Shown: positions 1 to 8,699 of the stretch, in pieces
Position numbering within the stretch: the stretch's first letter is position 1
Layout of the letters: every line of letters starts with the position of its first letter
NCBI GenBank assembly: GCA_025963635.1
Contig: JAOQAK010000027.1
Coordinates: 1 to 35,212 of the forward strand
DNA: 35,212 bases
Direction: 5' to 3'
From: Ferruginibacter sp.
Lineage (GTDB): Bacteria > Bacteroidota > Bacteroidia > Chitinophagales > Chitinophagaceae
The notes under the pieces: model-generated
Database searches by the model: none
The model's input: the letters and a program-made list of their open reading frames with translations, nothing else
What the model was told of the DNA's origin: nothing
Program-made: the position numbers and the translations under genes

Positions 1-2
1 CG

Positions 3-587
3 GCACTGTTTTACATCGGCTGGGATTTTTATTTTACCGCAAATGGAATATGGAGTTTCAACGAAAATTATATCACCGGCATGAAATGGCTAAATCTTCC
101 GGTTGAAGAAGTGCTGTTTTTTTTTATTGTTCCTTATTGCTGTGTCTTTATTTACGAATGCATCCGTTGCTATTTCCCCCGCCTCCAAAACAAAGTAATG
201 GCAGACATTTTACTAAAGTCGATGGCAATTGCTTTGCTGATTGCAGGGATAATTTTTTATAGAAAGCATTACACTTCCTCAACGTTCATTTTTTGCTCCA
301 TCTTTATAATGTTTATTTATGGATGGAGAAAGTTCTTTAAGTCCTTTGACGCGGCATCATTTTTATTTTCCTTTGTATTTATTTTGATCCCTTTTTTAAT
401 AGTGAACGGTTTCCTAACGGCTTTGCCGGTGGTTTTGTACAACGATGCTGAGAATTTGGGAATCAGGCTGTATACCATTCCTGTTGAAGATGTTTTTTAC
501 GGGATGTTATTAGTAATGATGAATATTGCACTGTATGAAAAATTGCGCAGCCGGGCAAGTTTAGCCCGAATTTACCAACCCTTTTAA
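3..587 (+). CDS. crtYcd: Lycopene beta-cyclase, fused CrtYc/CrtYd type (5' truncated by window)
   Basis: This is an integral-membrane carotenoid enzyme that would convert the linear ends of lycopene to beta-ionone rings. The frame is open from base 3, well before the first ATG at 81, so the gene starts outside the window and about 194 residues are visible. The visible part has the family's signature: a Trp-Ser-Phe-Asn segment followed by Ile-Thr-Gly and then LPVEEVLFFFIVPY. A second diverged copy (LGIRLYTIPVEDVFYG) lies near the C-terminus, as expected when the two half-domains of heterodimeric lycopene cyclase are fused. Several hydrophobic helices are evident. The next gene starts 9 bp downstream on the same strand. 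Pigment genes probably continue upstream of the window. The call rests on motif recognition; beta-cyclase specificity is inferred from the family. Confidence 0.85.
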   Translation, partial: ALFYIGWDFYFTANGIWSFNENYITGMKWLNLPVEEVLFFFIVPYCCVFIYECIRCYFPRLQNKVMADILLKSMAIALLIAGIIFYRKHYTSSTFIFCSIFIMFIYGWRKFFKSFDAASFLFSFVFILIPFLIVNGFLTALPVVLYNDAENLGIRLYTIPVEDVFYGMLLVMMNIALYEKLRSRASLARIYQPF

Positions 588-596
588 AGTATCGTT

Positions 597-1505
597 ATGG
601 ATTTCGGTCATGTCGCCCAAAATGATTTAAAGAATATTGATTTCACATTACCTGCTGATCCGGGCCTTAATAATAAAATATTAAGCCAGGTGCCGGTAAA
701 AAATTCAAAGGTATATATCGGTTGTGCTAAGTGGGGAAGAAAGGAATGGGTGGGAAAAATTTATCCACCCAAAACCCGGGAAAAGGATTTTCTATCACAC
801 TATGTGCAGCACTATAACAGCATTGAGTTGAATGCCACCCACTATAAAATATACAGCTCTGAATCTATCGCAAAATGGGCTAAAGAATCTGCCGGTAAGG
901 ACTTCTTATTTTGTCCTAAAATTTACAATGGTATCACGCATGCTGGAAGTCTTAGCGGCAAAGAAAAGCTGACTGCTGAATTCTTAAATTCTATGCTGGC
1001 ATTTGGAAAAAATCTCGGGCCCATTTTTATCCAGCTAAGCGAATCATTTTCACCAAACAGGATAGAAGAATTATTCGATTTTCTTGAATCCCTACCAACA
1101 GATATGCAGTTTTTTGTTGAGGTAAGGCATCCCGCATGGTTCGCCAAAGCAGGCATAAGGGAAGAGTTTTTCTGGAGATTAAACCAGTTAAAAATGGGTG
1201 CGGTAATTACGGATGCAAGCGGGCGTAGAGATTGTGCACATATGTATTTAACACTGCCAAAAGCTTTTATCCGTTTTGTAGGCAACAGCCTTGATACTAC
1301 CGATTACAAAAGAATTGACGAATGGATAAACCGCATAAAGCAATGGCTGAATAATGGGCTGGAAGAAGTTTACTTTTTTATGCATATGCCCGATGAAACA
1401 TTTTCCCCTGAACTAACTGTTTACCTGGTAGATAAAATAAACGAGATATGCGGGTTGTCTCTGCCAAAACCAACATTCGTTTCACAACAGAAAACATTGT
1501 TCTAA
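597..1505 (+). CDS. DUF72 domain-containing protein (YecE family)
   Basis: A 302-residue cytoplasmic protein of the DUF72 family, a TIM-barrel-like fold of unknown biochemical function. Visible family features are the opening strand VYIGCAKWGRKEWVGKIYPP at about residue 39, the segment YNSIELNATHYKIYS, and the later strands FVEVRHPAWF and the aromatic-rich end of the barrel (VYFFMHMPDE). An N-terminal extension of about 35 residues precedes the domain. It starts 9 bp after the lycopene cyclase stop and is probably cotranscribed, though no functional link to carotenoids is known to me. The ATG at 597 is the first in frame. No signal peptide is visible. The family assignment is secure but the function is unknown. 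Confidence 0.85.
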   Translation: MDFGHVAQNDLKNIDFTLPADPGLNNKILSQVPVKNSKVYIGCAKWGRKEWVGKIYPPKTREKDFLSHYVQHYNSIELNATHYKIYSSESIAKWAKESAGKDFLFCPKIYNGITHAGSLSGKEKLTAEFLNSMLAFGKNLGPIFIQLSESFSPNRIEELFDFLESLPTDMQFFVEVRHPAWFAKAGIREEFFWRLNQLKMGAVITDASGRRDCAHMYLTLPKAFIRFVGNSLDTTDYKRIDEWINRIKQWLNNGLEEVYFFMHMPDETFSPELTVYLVDKINEICGLSLPKPTFVSQQKTLF

Positions 1506-1660
1506 AAACGCGGACATTCCAAAGCTGATTACCTCTTAACTGCACATCGCATTGACGCTGTTGCATAATCACGCCGGATTGAGAAATCAGCATGCCGCTG
1601 AATTATCAAGGTTTTCTTAACCCTTCCAACTTTTTAAATTTCGCCCTAACAATTTGGAAC

Positions 1661-1687
1661 AAAAAATGGGAATCTCTATGAGATCCC
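1661..1687 (-). terminator. Intrinsic terminator of nifJ
   Basis: Read on the minus strand, GGGATCTC and GAGATTCCC form a stem with one bulged base and an ATA loop (stem 1668-1687). This is followed by A and then six T (1661-1666 on the plus strand). It lies 37 bp beyond the nifJ stop codon, the right place for Rho-independent termination. Confidence 0.7.
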
Positions 1688-1723
1688 CGGGGGTTTGGAT
1701 ATTGGATGAAAACTGGATAAAAA

Positions 1724-4700
1724 CTAGAGACCTTTTAACGCTTGTATTCTATCCCAGCGTTGCTTTCTGCCATCATTGGCCATCTCCAGGAATTCACTTG
1801 CTTTTTCAGGATAATTATTCTTTATGGTTGCAAAACGGTTTTCGTTGTACATGAAATCTTCCAAAGGTATTGAAGGCTCTTTGCTGTCTAAAACAAAGCG
1901 TTTGCCCTGCTCCATTAAAGGATTGTAACGGAACAAAGGCCAGTACCCGGATTTAACTGCCGCCTTCTGCTGGTCTAAACCATGGCAAAGATCATATCCG
2001 TGTGCGATACAATGACTGTATGCGATGATAATAGAAGGACCGTCAAAAGCTTCAGCTTCCAAAATTGTTTTCAAGGCGTGTACATCATTGGCACCCATGG
2101 ATATCTCAGCAACAAAAGCAGTTCCATGCGCAATCGCCTGCATCGCAAGATCCTTTTTACGGGTAGTCTTTCCTTTTACAGAATATTTAGCACTTGCTCC
2201 AATAGGTGTTGATTTAGATTTTTGGCCGCCGGTATTTGAGTACACTTCTGTATCAAGCACCATTATATTGATATTTTCACCGGTTGATAATACGTGATCC
2301 AATCCGCTGAAACCAATATCATAAGCCCATCCGTCGCCACCAACGATCCACATGGATTTGCGTTCTAAAAATTCTGCTATCTGGTACAATAATCTTGCTT
2401 CGGGTTTTTCAATGCTGTTCAACCTGCTTTTTAATTCGTTTACATTTCTCTTGTGAGCGATGATGGCAGCTTCATTCTCTTCGAGGTTGTTGAGAATGGC
2501 ATCTGCAAAATCTGCACCCACATCTTCACGCAGTGTTTTCAGCAGCGACATACCATAATTTCGTTTCATATCCGTAGCCAGTTTAATACCTAAACCAAAC
2601 TCTGCATTGTCTTCGAAAAGAGAGTTGGCCCATGCCGGCCCATTGCCTTGTGCATTCTGGCTCCATGGAGTTGTTGGCAGGTTGCCTCCAAAGATGGAAG
2701 AACATCCTGTTGCATTTGCAACGATCATCCTGTCGCCAAATAATTGGGTGAGTAATTTTAAATAAGGTGTTTCACCACAACCACTGCAGGCGCCGGAGAA
2801 TTCAAACAGGGGTTCCAATAACTGAGATCCCTTGATAGTACTACGGTTAACTCTTGTACGGTCAATATCCGGCAGTCCCAGGAAGAAATCCCAGTTTTGT
2901 TTTTCTGTCGCTTTCAGAGGTAAAACTTCCTGCATATTTATGGCCTTGTGGCCTGGTTCAGTCTTGCTTTCGATAGGACAAACTTCCACGCAAAGGTTAC
3001 AGCCGGTACAATCTTCCACGGCTACCTGTAATGTATAAGATTCTGAATCTTTAAAAAATTCCTTCCCGATAGGCGCTGTGTGTTTGAAGAAATCGGGCGC
3101 ATCTACCAACAGGTCATTGCTGTACACTTTTGGCCGGATGGCTGCGTGCGGACAAACAAAGAAACATTTACCACATTGTGAGCAAAGGCTCGGATCCCAA
3201 ACAGGAACCTGGTCGGCGATATTTCTTTTTTCGTACTTGGTGGTGGCAGATGGATAAGTACCATCAGCAGGGAAAGCGCTAACCGGTAAATCATCTCCTT
3301 CGCCTGCAATGATTTTTGCAAGCACCTGTTTAACAAAATCAGGTGCATTGCCATAGTCTGCTGGTTCAATTACTTTATAACCTGCGGTGAGCTGTGAATA
3401 GTCGATCAGCGACAAATTTTCAAGTGTTTTATCAACCGCCTTGAAATTCTTTTCTACCACTGCTTCACCTTTTCTGCCGTATGTTTTGCGTATGGCTTTT
3501 TTGATCTGGCCGATGGCTTCTTCTTTAGGAATTACATTGGATATGGCGAAAAAACAGGTTTGCAAAATACCATTGATGCGTGATCCCATTCCTGTTTCCT
3601 TGGCAACTTTAGAAGCATTGATCACATAAAACTTAATTTCTTTTTCAATGATCTGCTTCTGTATCTTCCTGGGAAGGTTATGCCAAACATCTTCGTTTGC
3701 ATAGGGTGCATTTAGTAAAAAAGTGGCTCCCTGCTGGGCATCTTTAAGAATATCAAATTGCTCCAGGTATTGAAACTGGTGACAGGCGATAAAATTAGCC
3801 GAGTTGATGAGGTAAGTCGAATTGATAGCCTTATCGCTGAACCGTAAATGCGAAACCGTTAGTGATCCCGATTTTTTAGAATCATACACAAAATAACCCT
3901 GCAGGTGAAGGTCGGTTGCATCGCCAATAATTTTGATCGTGTTCTTATTAGCACTCACTGTACCATCTGCACCGAGGCCAAAAAATAAGCCACGGAACAA
4001 ATGCTGGTCTTCAAGAGAAAAGGATTTATCGTAGGCTAAACTGATATTGGTAAGATCGTCGTCGATTCCGATGGTGAAACTCTTTTTCGGCTGGTCTTTT
4101 TTAAGTTCCGTGAAGATGGCTTTTACCATGCCTGGATTAAATTCTTTCGAAGCCAAACCATAACGGCCGCCAATTACTCTTGGCATAGCATGGTTCCATC
4201 CTGCGTGCAGGGCATTGATCACATCCATGAACAATGGCTCGCCAATAGCGCCGGTTTCTTTGCAACGATCCAAAACAGCAATGTTTTTTACAGTTGCAGG
4301 CAATACATTAATGAAATGTTTTACAGAGAAAGGACGGTATAAATGCACGTGCAGGTAACCTGTTTTTTCACCATTGCTGTTGAGATAATCAACGGTTTCC
4401 TGTACAGCGCCTGCACCACTACCCATGATGATAATGATATTTTCGGCTTCAGCATGGCCGTAATATTCAAACAATTTATATGCACGGCCGGTGAGCTGTT
4501 CAAAACGCTTCATGGTGTCTTCTACCACTTCCGGAACTTTCCAATGGTATTCATTACAGGCTTCGCGGCTTTGGAAATATACATCCGGGTTCTGCGCAGT
4601 ACCGCGGATAAATGGATTTTCAGGATTCAATGCACGCTGGCGATGGCGTGCTACATCGTTTACATCGATCATTTGTTTGATGATCTCATCGGGTATAATC

Positions 4701-5299
4701 GCAACTTCGTTTAACTCGTGAGAAGTACGGAAACCATCAAAAATATTTAAAAAGGGAATGCTCGACCGCAATGTTGCAGCAGTAGAGATCATTGCCATAT
4801 CATGTGCTTCCTGCACATTGTCGCCAAACAACATGGCAAAGCCGGTTGAACGAACCGCCATAACATCACTATGATCGCCAAAGATGGACAATGCATGTGT
4901 TGCCAGCGCTCTTGCGGCAATATGGAATACAGTAGGCGTTAATTCTCCTGCAATTTTGTACATGTTTGGTATCATCAGCAACAGCCCCTGCGAACAGGTG
5001 AAGGTAGATGCCAACGCACCACCCTGCAATGCGCCATGGATTGCTCCGGCAGCTCCGGCTTCACTCTGCATTTCTATGATCCTCGGTACTTCTCCAAAAA
5101 TATTTTCTTTGTTATCACTGCTCCATTCATCGGCCCATTCGCCCATGTTTGAAGATGGCGTAATTGGATAGATAGCACACACTTCACTGGTTTTATAAGC
5201 AATGCGCACAGCAGCTTCGTTTCCATCCATGATAGTGAACGCTGAAACTTTCTTTGAGGCTATGTCGGCAGGTTTGGCCTGGGCAATGGAACTTTCCAT
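1724..5299 (-). CDS. nifJ: Pyruvate:ferredoxin (flavodoxin) oxidoreductase
   Basis: A single-chain 1191-residue PFOR, the normal length for the homodimeric enzyme. It oxidatively decarboxylates pyruvate with CoA to acetyl-CoA and CO2 and passes electrons to ferredoxin or flavodoxin. The N-terminal domain carries the pyrimidine-binding region (YKTSEVCAIYPITPSSNMGE). The gamma-type domain occupies roughly residues 430-620. Two 4Fe-4S motifs follow near residue 704 (CSQCGKCFFVCP) and 765 (CTGCNLCVEVCP). The C-terminal TPP part has CSGCGETPYLKLL near 836, ATGCSSIFGG, and GGDGWAYDIGFSG near 990 followed by TEVYSNTGGQKSKSTP. All cluster cysteines are present and the frame is intact. It is transcribed alone, with a terminator just downstream and a CRP/FNR-like palindrome 59-72 bp upstream of the ATG, suggesting redox or metabolic control. 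Confidence 0.97.
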   Translation of the reverse strand: MESSIAQAKPADIASKKVSAFTIMDGNEAAVRIAYKTSEVCAIYPITPSSNMGEWADEWSSDNKENIFGEVPRIIEMQSEAGAAGAIHGALQGGALASTFTCSQGLLLMIPNMYKIAGELTPTVFHIAARALATHALSIFGDHSDVMAVRSTGFAMLFGDNVQEAHDMAMISTAATLRSSIPFLNIFDGFRTSHELNEVAIIPDEIIKQMIDVNDVARHRQRALNPENPFIRGTAQNPDVYFQSREACNEYHWKVPEVVEDTMKRFEQLTGRAYKLFEYYGHAEAENIIIIMGSGAGAVQETVDYLNSNGEKTGYLHVHLYRPFSVKHFINVLPATVKNIAVLDRCKETGAIGEPLFMDVINALHAGWNHAMPRVIGGRYGLASKEFNPGMVKAIFTELKKDQPKKSFTIGIDDDLTNISLAYDKSFSLEDQHLFRGLFFGLGADGTVSANKNTIKIIGDATDLHLQGYFVYDSKKSGSLTVSHLRFSDKAINSTYLINSANFIACHQFQYLEQFDILKDAQQGATFLLNAPYANEDVWHNLPRKIQKQIIEKEIKFYVINASKVAKETGMGSRINGILQTCFFAISNVIPKEEAIGQIKKAIRKTYGRKGEAVVEKNFKAVDKTLENLSLIDYSQLTAGYKVIEPADYGNAPDFVKQVLAKIIAGEGDDLPVSAFPADGTYPSATTKYEKRNIADQVPVWDPSLCSQCGKCFFVCPHAAIRPKVYSNDLLVDAPDFFKHTAPIGKEFFKDSESYTLQVAVEDCTGCNLCVEVCPIESKTEPGHKAINMQEVLPLKATEKQNWDFFLGLPDIDRTRVNRSTIKGSQLLEPLFEFSGACSGCGETPYLKLLTQLFGDRMIVANATGCSSIFGGNLPTTPWSQNAQGNGPAWANSLFEDNAEFGLGIKLATDMKRNYGMSLLKTLREDVGADFADAILNNLEENEAAIIAHKRNVNELKSRLNSIEKPEARLLYQIAEFLERKSMWIVGGDGWAYDIGFSGLDHVLSTGENINIMVLDTEVYSNTGGQKSKSTPIGASAKYSVKGKTTRKKDLAMQAIAHGTAFVAEISMGANDVHALKTILEAEAFDGPSIIIAYSHCIAHGYDLCHGLDQQKAAVKSGYWPLFRYNPLMEQGKRFVLDSKEPSIPLEDFMYNENRFATIKNNYPEKASEFLEMANDGRKQRWDRIQALKGL

Positions 5300-5789
5300 A
5301 ATCTCTTAATTTATTTAGTTTAAGGGCACAAATTACTCTCCATCCCTCTGTAAAAAAGTGATCAATGTCACCCGCCCAGATGATTTGAATGCAAGGAAGT
5401 ATCCGAGACATTGGGGCAATTAAAGACTGAACCTTTTTAAAAGCCCTCTTGCAAGCAGCTTTGAACAATATTGAACTACGATGTATAAAAATTCAGCAGC
5501 CGCCTTTTCAACCGGATGGTAAAAATTTGATTACTGAAGAATTTATCTGTGTGAAAACATCAACCAGGCCTGCTCAACAACAGGCTGCATTTAATTTAAC
5601 CTGGCTTAACGGGCTGATGCGAAAAGCTTTATTATGCCCGTGAGGAGGGCACATCAAAACAATAGAAATATTTACCACCGGAAATGAAGAATTAAACTTG
5701 TACACAGGTATATGATTGAAAATATAAATATTATATTTTTATAGTGACGAAATAAACTTTCTTTTTAAGCCATTATAAACTGCCAGCGT
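5300..5789. other. 490-bp divergent intergenic region (nifJ / repeat protein)
   Basis: This spacer separates nifJ (leftward) from the secreted repeat protein (rightward). Apart from the CRP/FNR-like palindrome at 5358-5371, I see no RNA gene and no convincing coding frame; a 64-codon plus-strand frame at 5449-5643 has no recognisable features. The last 100 bp before 5790 are very A+T-rich and probably hold the promoter of the repeat protein, but no clean Bacteroidota TTTG/TAnnTTTG pair could be assigned. Confidence 0.5.
5358..5371. promoter_or_regulatory. Candidate CRP/FNR-family site upstream of nifJ
   Basis: GTGA-TCAATG-TCAC is a perfect inverted repeat with a six-base spacer, the arrangement bound by CRP/FNR-type regulators. 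It ends 59 bp before the nifJ start codon, within plausible activator or repressor distance. The match to the core is seen directly; binding and the identity of the regulator are inference, and no crp/fnr gene lies in this window. Confidence 0.4.
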
Positions 5790-7505
5790 ATGCAAAAAAT
5801 TATCCTTTTTCTCGCCTGTATAATTTTATTAGTGCCTGTTACAAGAGCCCAATGGGATGCCAATCCTGCTACTGTAAACAATCCGGTTACTACCAATCCC
5901 AACGGGGCAATTCCCTTCTTTTCAGTAATTGATGGCGCCGGCGGCGCAATTGTTGTATGGAGCGGAGCGGACCAGGCTCCCACTTCGTTCGTATATGCCC
6001 AACGGAAAAGCAGTTCAGGGCAGGTGCTATGGGGAACTGCCGCCACACCAAAGCAATTGTTCACATCTGCACATAATAGCTATATAACAGACCTGGTAGA
6101 AGATGGTGCGGGAGGTGCATACATAACCTGGGTAGAACAACTCACTGATACCACCTCCAATGTTTTTATCCAACACATAAACAGCAGCGGCACCGAACTT
6201 TTTACCGCAGGCGGGTTACGGTTAAATTCCGCAAACGGGCAAAATAACAACTTTGCGAGGGTGGTTTCTGATGCTGCCGGCGTAATTGTAGCCTGGACTA
6301 CCGCAGACCCAGATTCTATAATTACGGTCGATTATTTTGCACAAGTTTATGTTCAGCGGTTTACAGGTGCCGGCGCGCCACAGTGGACGGCGGGCGGAGT
6401 ACCGGTTTGTACAGTTCCCGGTCAAAGGCATACTCCTGTACTGCTGGGCGATGGTAGTAATGGAGTATTTATTGCATTTGGTGATGCCCGAAACAGTACC
6501 ATCGATGTTATAAAAAATAAATTTATCAACGTAGATATTTATGCACAACACATTAGTAGCAGCGGGGCAAGATTATGGGGCGCCGGCGGCCTGGTAGTAA
6601 CAGATCAATTGTATAACCAGGAAACACTGATCTCTTTTTTTTCAAATGCCCACCCGATCGTAAGTGATGGTAGTGGGGGCTTTATTGTTGTATACAATGA
6701 CTATAGGAATGATAATAACGGGAAGCCCCGCTTGTATGCTCAACGCCTGAACAGCAGCGGCGTACAACAGTGGGTGGCGCAGGGAATTGCCCTATCCACC
6801 AACCCTTTAACTTTCACTACCGGCTTACCCAATTTAGTAGTAGTAAGCGACGGAGCCAGCGGGGCCGTTGTTGCCTGGAATGAATCGCTAATCTTTTCGG
6901 GCGTTGAACATGCACAACGGATTACCGGGGCCGGAACTTTATCCTGGGGCACAAACGGGATCACCGTAAATCCGGCAACTGATATTGCAACCGGAGCCTA
7001 CATGGCAACTGATGCAAACGGAGATTACATTTTTTGTTGGTCGGGTATTAATTTTAGTAATGAGGCTTTTGTGAGGGCCCAAAAAATAAACAATGCAGGA
7101 GCCCCTTTGTGGGATGCTGCCGGCGTACCGGTTTGCACCAATCCCGACTCGGGTCCAATCTTTCCGGGTATTATTAAAAGCGATGGAACGAATATGATCC
7201 TTTTTTGGATAGACTCGAGAAATGTAGTCAATGGTAATGATAATACTGATATTTATGCCGCTAAACTGAGCACTAGTGGGGCACTCATCGGAACCATTGC
7301 ACCTGCGGGCTATACCACAGCCAACGATGGCAATTGGAATGATCCCGCAACCTGGGTTGGAAATGCGGTTCCCCCTGTGGGGGTGGATGTAGTAGTCAAA
7401 CATCTTGTAAACGGAAATTTAACCACTACTTGTAATACTCTTAAGGTGCAAAGCCCCGGTAGCCTTACTGTAAATACCGGAGTTAAAATAACAGTCTTGC
7501 ATTAA
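5790..7505 (+). CDS. Secreted tandem-repeat (beta-propeller-like) protein with C-terminal G8-like domain
   Basis: A 571-residue exported protein with a signal peptide (MQKIILFLACIILLVPVTRAQ). The body consists of about seven tandem units of roughly 50-65 residues. Each has a strand such as YAQRxxSSGxxxW, then GG or GI with a V or L strand, then VSDGxGGxxVxWxDxR. This spacing resembles a beta-propeller of secreted Bacteroidota proteins. The last 65 residues (GNWNDPATWVGNAVPP, then NLTTTCNTLKVQSPGSLTV) look like a G8-type beta-helical module. The protein stops right after it, and I see no canonical type IX secretion C-terminal domain. Neighbours give no functional clue: it is flanked by long spacers on both sides. 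A surface-binding or scaffold role is only a guess. Confidence 0.8.
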   Translation: MQKIILFLACIILLVPVTRAQWDANPATVNNPVTTNPNGAIPFFSVIDGAGGAIVVWSGADQAPTSFVYAQRKSSSGQVLWGTAATPKQLFTSAHNSYITDLVEDGAGGAYITWVEQLTDTTSNVFIQHINSSGTELFTAGGLRLNSANGQNNNFARVVSDAAGVIVAWTTADPDSIITVDYFAQVYVQRFTGAGAPQWTAGGVPVCTVPGQRHTPVLLGDGSNGVFIAFGDARNSTIDVIKNKFINVDIYAQHISSSGARLWGAGGLVVTDQLYNQETLISFFSNAHPIVSDGSGGFIVVYNDYRNDNNGKPRLYAQRLNSSGVQQWVAQGIALSTNPLTFTTGLPNLVVVSDGASGAVVAWNESLIFSGVEHAQRITGAGTLSWGTNGITVNPATDIATGAYMATDANGDYIFCWSGINFSNEAFVRAQKINNAGAPLWDAAGVPVCTNPDSGPIFPGIIKSDGTNMILFWIDSRNVVNGNDNTDIYAAKLSTSGALIGTIAPAGYTTANDGNWNDPATWVGNAVPPVGVDVVVKHLVNGNLTTTCNTLKVQSPGSLTVNTGVKITVLH

Positions 7506-7959
7506 ACTTGTTTTTCCTGAATAAATAGAAAGCCACATTTGAGTCAGTAAGCCATCTTGCGTGGAGTGCTATCTTGTTCCCTGCACTTTCGATAAATTTG
7601 CCTATCCAGGCCTCTTGTAAAACACATTGCCTGCACAGCCATTGGCCCATTTTACAACCAGCTTCTATTTCCAGTGGAATTTTTTTTTTAGAAAGATTTA
7701 GTTTTCTTGTCCTAATTCTTGTTTTTGATACGTCTTATACTTGTATATCAAAATGCAACCAGTTATGACACCTTCAATCAAAACATCTCCTTCACCTCAA
7801 TACAAACGTAGCGATGTCTTCAGAGCTGTATCCACTATTGACGGTTTGAATCTTTCGGCAAAGCAGGATATAGAACATAATGCGTTTCTTTACCACATTA
7901 ACATAACGCTCCAATAAATAGCAACTCCACTATTTTTTAATAATTAAAATAAAACCAGG
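7506..7959. other. 454-bp spacer before the DGPF/ECF42 module
   Basis: No recognisable gene, RNA or mobile element was seen. There is a homopyrimidine run of T residues around 7680-7690 and an A+T-rich leader from 7918 to 7959. A 64-codon plus-strand frame (7574-7768) has no signal peptide, domain or family resemblance. The promoter for the YCII genes is probably in the last 250 bp, but no motif is clear enough to name. Confidence 0.45.
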
Positions 7960-8340
7960 ATGAAAGAATACATGATGATTTTCAGAAATGAAAAAATGGA
8001 AGGCGAGATGCCTTCGGCAGAACAAATGCAAATGGTAATGCAGCAATGGCAAAGTTGGATTACAGCAATTGCAAACCAGGGAAAGTACAGCGGCACCAAT
8101 CGTTTATTACCTGAAGGAAAAACCATTAAGCCCAACAATATTGTTACGGACGGGCCTTACATGGAAGCAAAAGAAATGGTGGGTGGTTACCTGGTTGTAA
8201 AAGCCAATTCGCTTGCCGATGCACTGGAAATGGCCCAGACCTGCCCGAATTTAGTGTATGGCGGTAATGTGGAAGTCAGGGCAGTGATGACAATTGACAA
8301 TGACCCAAATTCTCCCTCTTTTTTACAAGAAAAAAACTAA
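7960..8340 (+). CDS. YCII-related (DGPF-family) protein, copy 1
   Basis: A 126-residue soluble protein of the YCII/DGPF family, small ferredoxin-like-fold proteins. Conserved features include the N-terminal MKEYMMIFRNE strand, the pair of Trp residues in QQWQSWITAI, and VTDGPYMEAKEMVGGYLVVKA. Here the signature DGPF reads DGPY (about residues 64-67). It is the first of four genes on the plus strand; the next starts 5 bp after its stop. The second gene is a clear paralogue. DGPF proteins are the usual genomic partners of ECF42 sigma factors, and such a factor follows at 9126, so I infer a role in that regulatory module. The enzymatic activity, if any, is unknown. Confidence 0.88.
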   Translation: MKEYMMIFRNEKMEGEMPSAEQMQMVMQQWQSWITAIANQGKYSGTNRLLPEGKTIKPNNIVTDGPYMEAKEMVGGYLVVKANSLADALEMAQTCPNLVYGGNVEVRAVMTIDNDPNSPSFLQEKN

Positions 8341-8345
8341 CAGTT

Positions 8346-8696
8346 ATGAAAGAATATCTTTTTTTATTCAGGGGTGGTGATGGAAGCACCTTGCAAAAAT
8401 CTTCCGAAGCATGGCAGGCCCATATGCAAAAATGGATGAGTTGGATGGGTGGACTTGCGGAACAAGGGTCATTAGTAAGCGCTCAACCGCTCAACACCGA
8501 TGGTAAACAAATTATGGGCACTAAAAAACTAGTAACGGATGGCCCTTTTATGGAGGGCAAAGAAATGGTGGGAGGATATCTTATGTGTAAAGCAAGTTCG
8601 TATGATGATGCGGTGGAAATTGCAAAAGGCTGTCCAATCCTTGATTTTGAAGACGGCAAAGTAGAAGTAAGGCAAATTCAGGAAATGACAATGTAA
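8346..8696 (+). CDS. YCII-related (DGPF-family) protein, copy 2
   Basis: A 116-residue paralogue of the preceding gene, sharing the opening MKEY, the KWMSWMGGLAEQG helix, LNTDGKQI, and the core TDGPFMEGKEMVGGYL with an intact DGPF (about residues 65-68). The C-terminal strand ends in GKVEVRQIQ, matching GNVEVRAV in copy 1. The two genes evidently arose by tandem duplication and are separated by only 5 bp, so they are almost certainly cotranscribed. The remains of an SRPBCC gene begin 3 bp after its stop. Function is inferred from the conserved pairing of DGPF proteins with ECF42 sigma factors; the biochemical role is unknown. Confidence 0.88.
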   Translation: MKEYLFLFRGGDGSTLQKSSEAWQAHMQKWMSWMGGLAEQGSLVSAQPLNTDGKQIMGTKKLVTDGPFMEGKEMVGGYLMCKASSYDDAVEIAKGCPILDFEDGKVEVRQIQEMTM

Positions 8697-8699
8697 AGT

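Noticed and set aside
5449..5643. 64-codon plus-strand frame in the nifJ upstream spacer
   Set aside because: No signal, domain or plausible context; length is compatible with chance.
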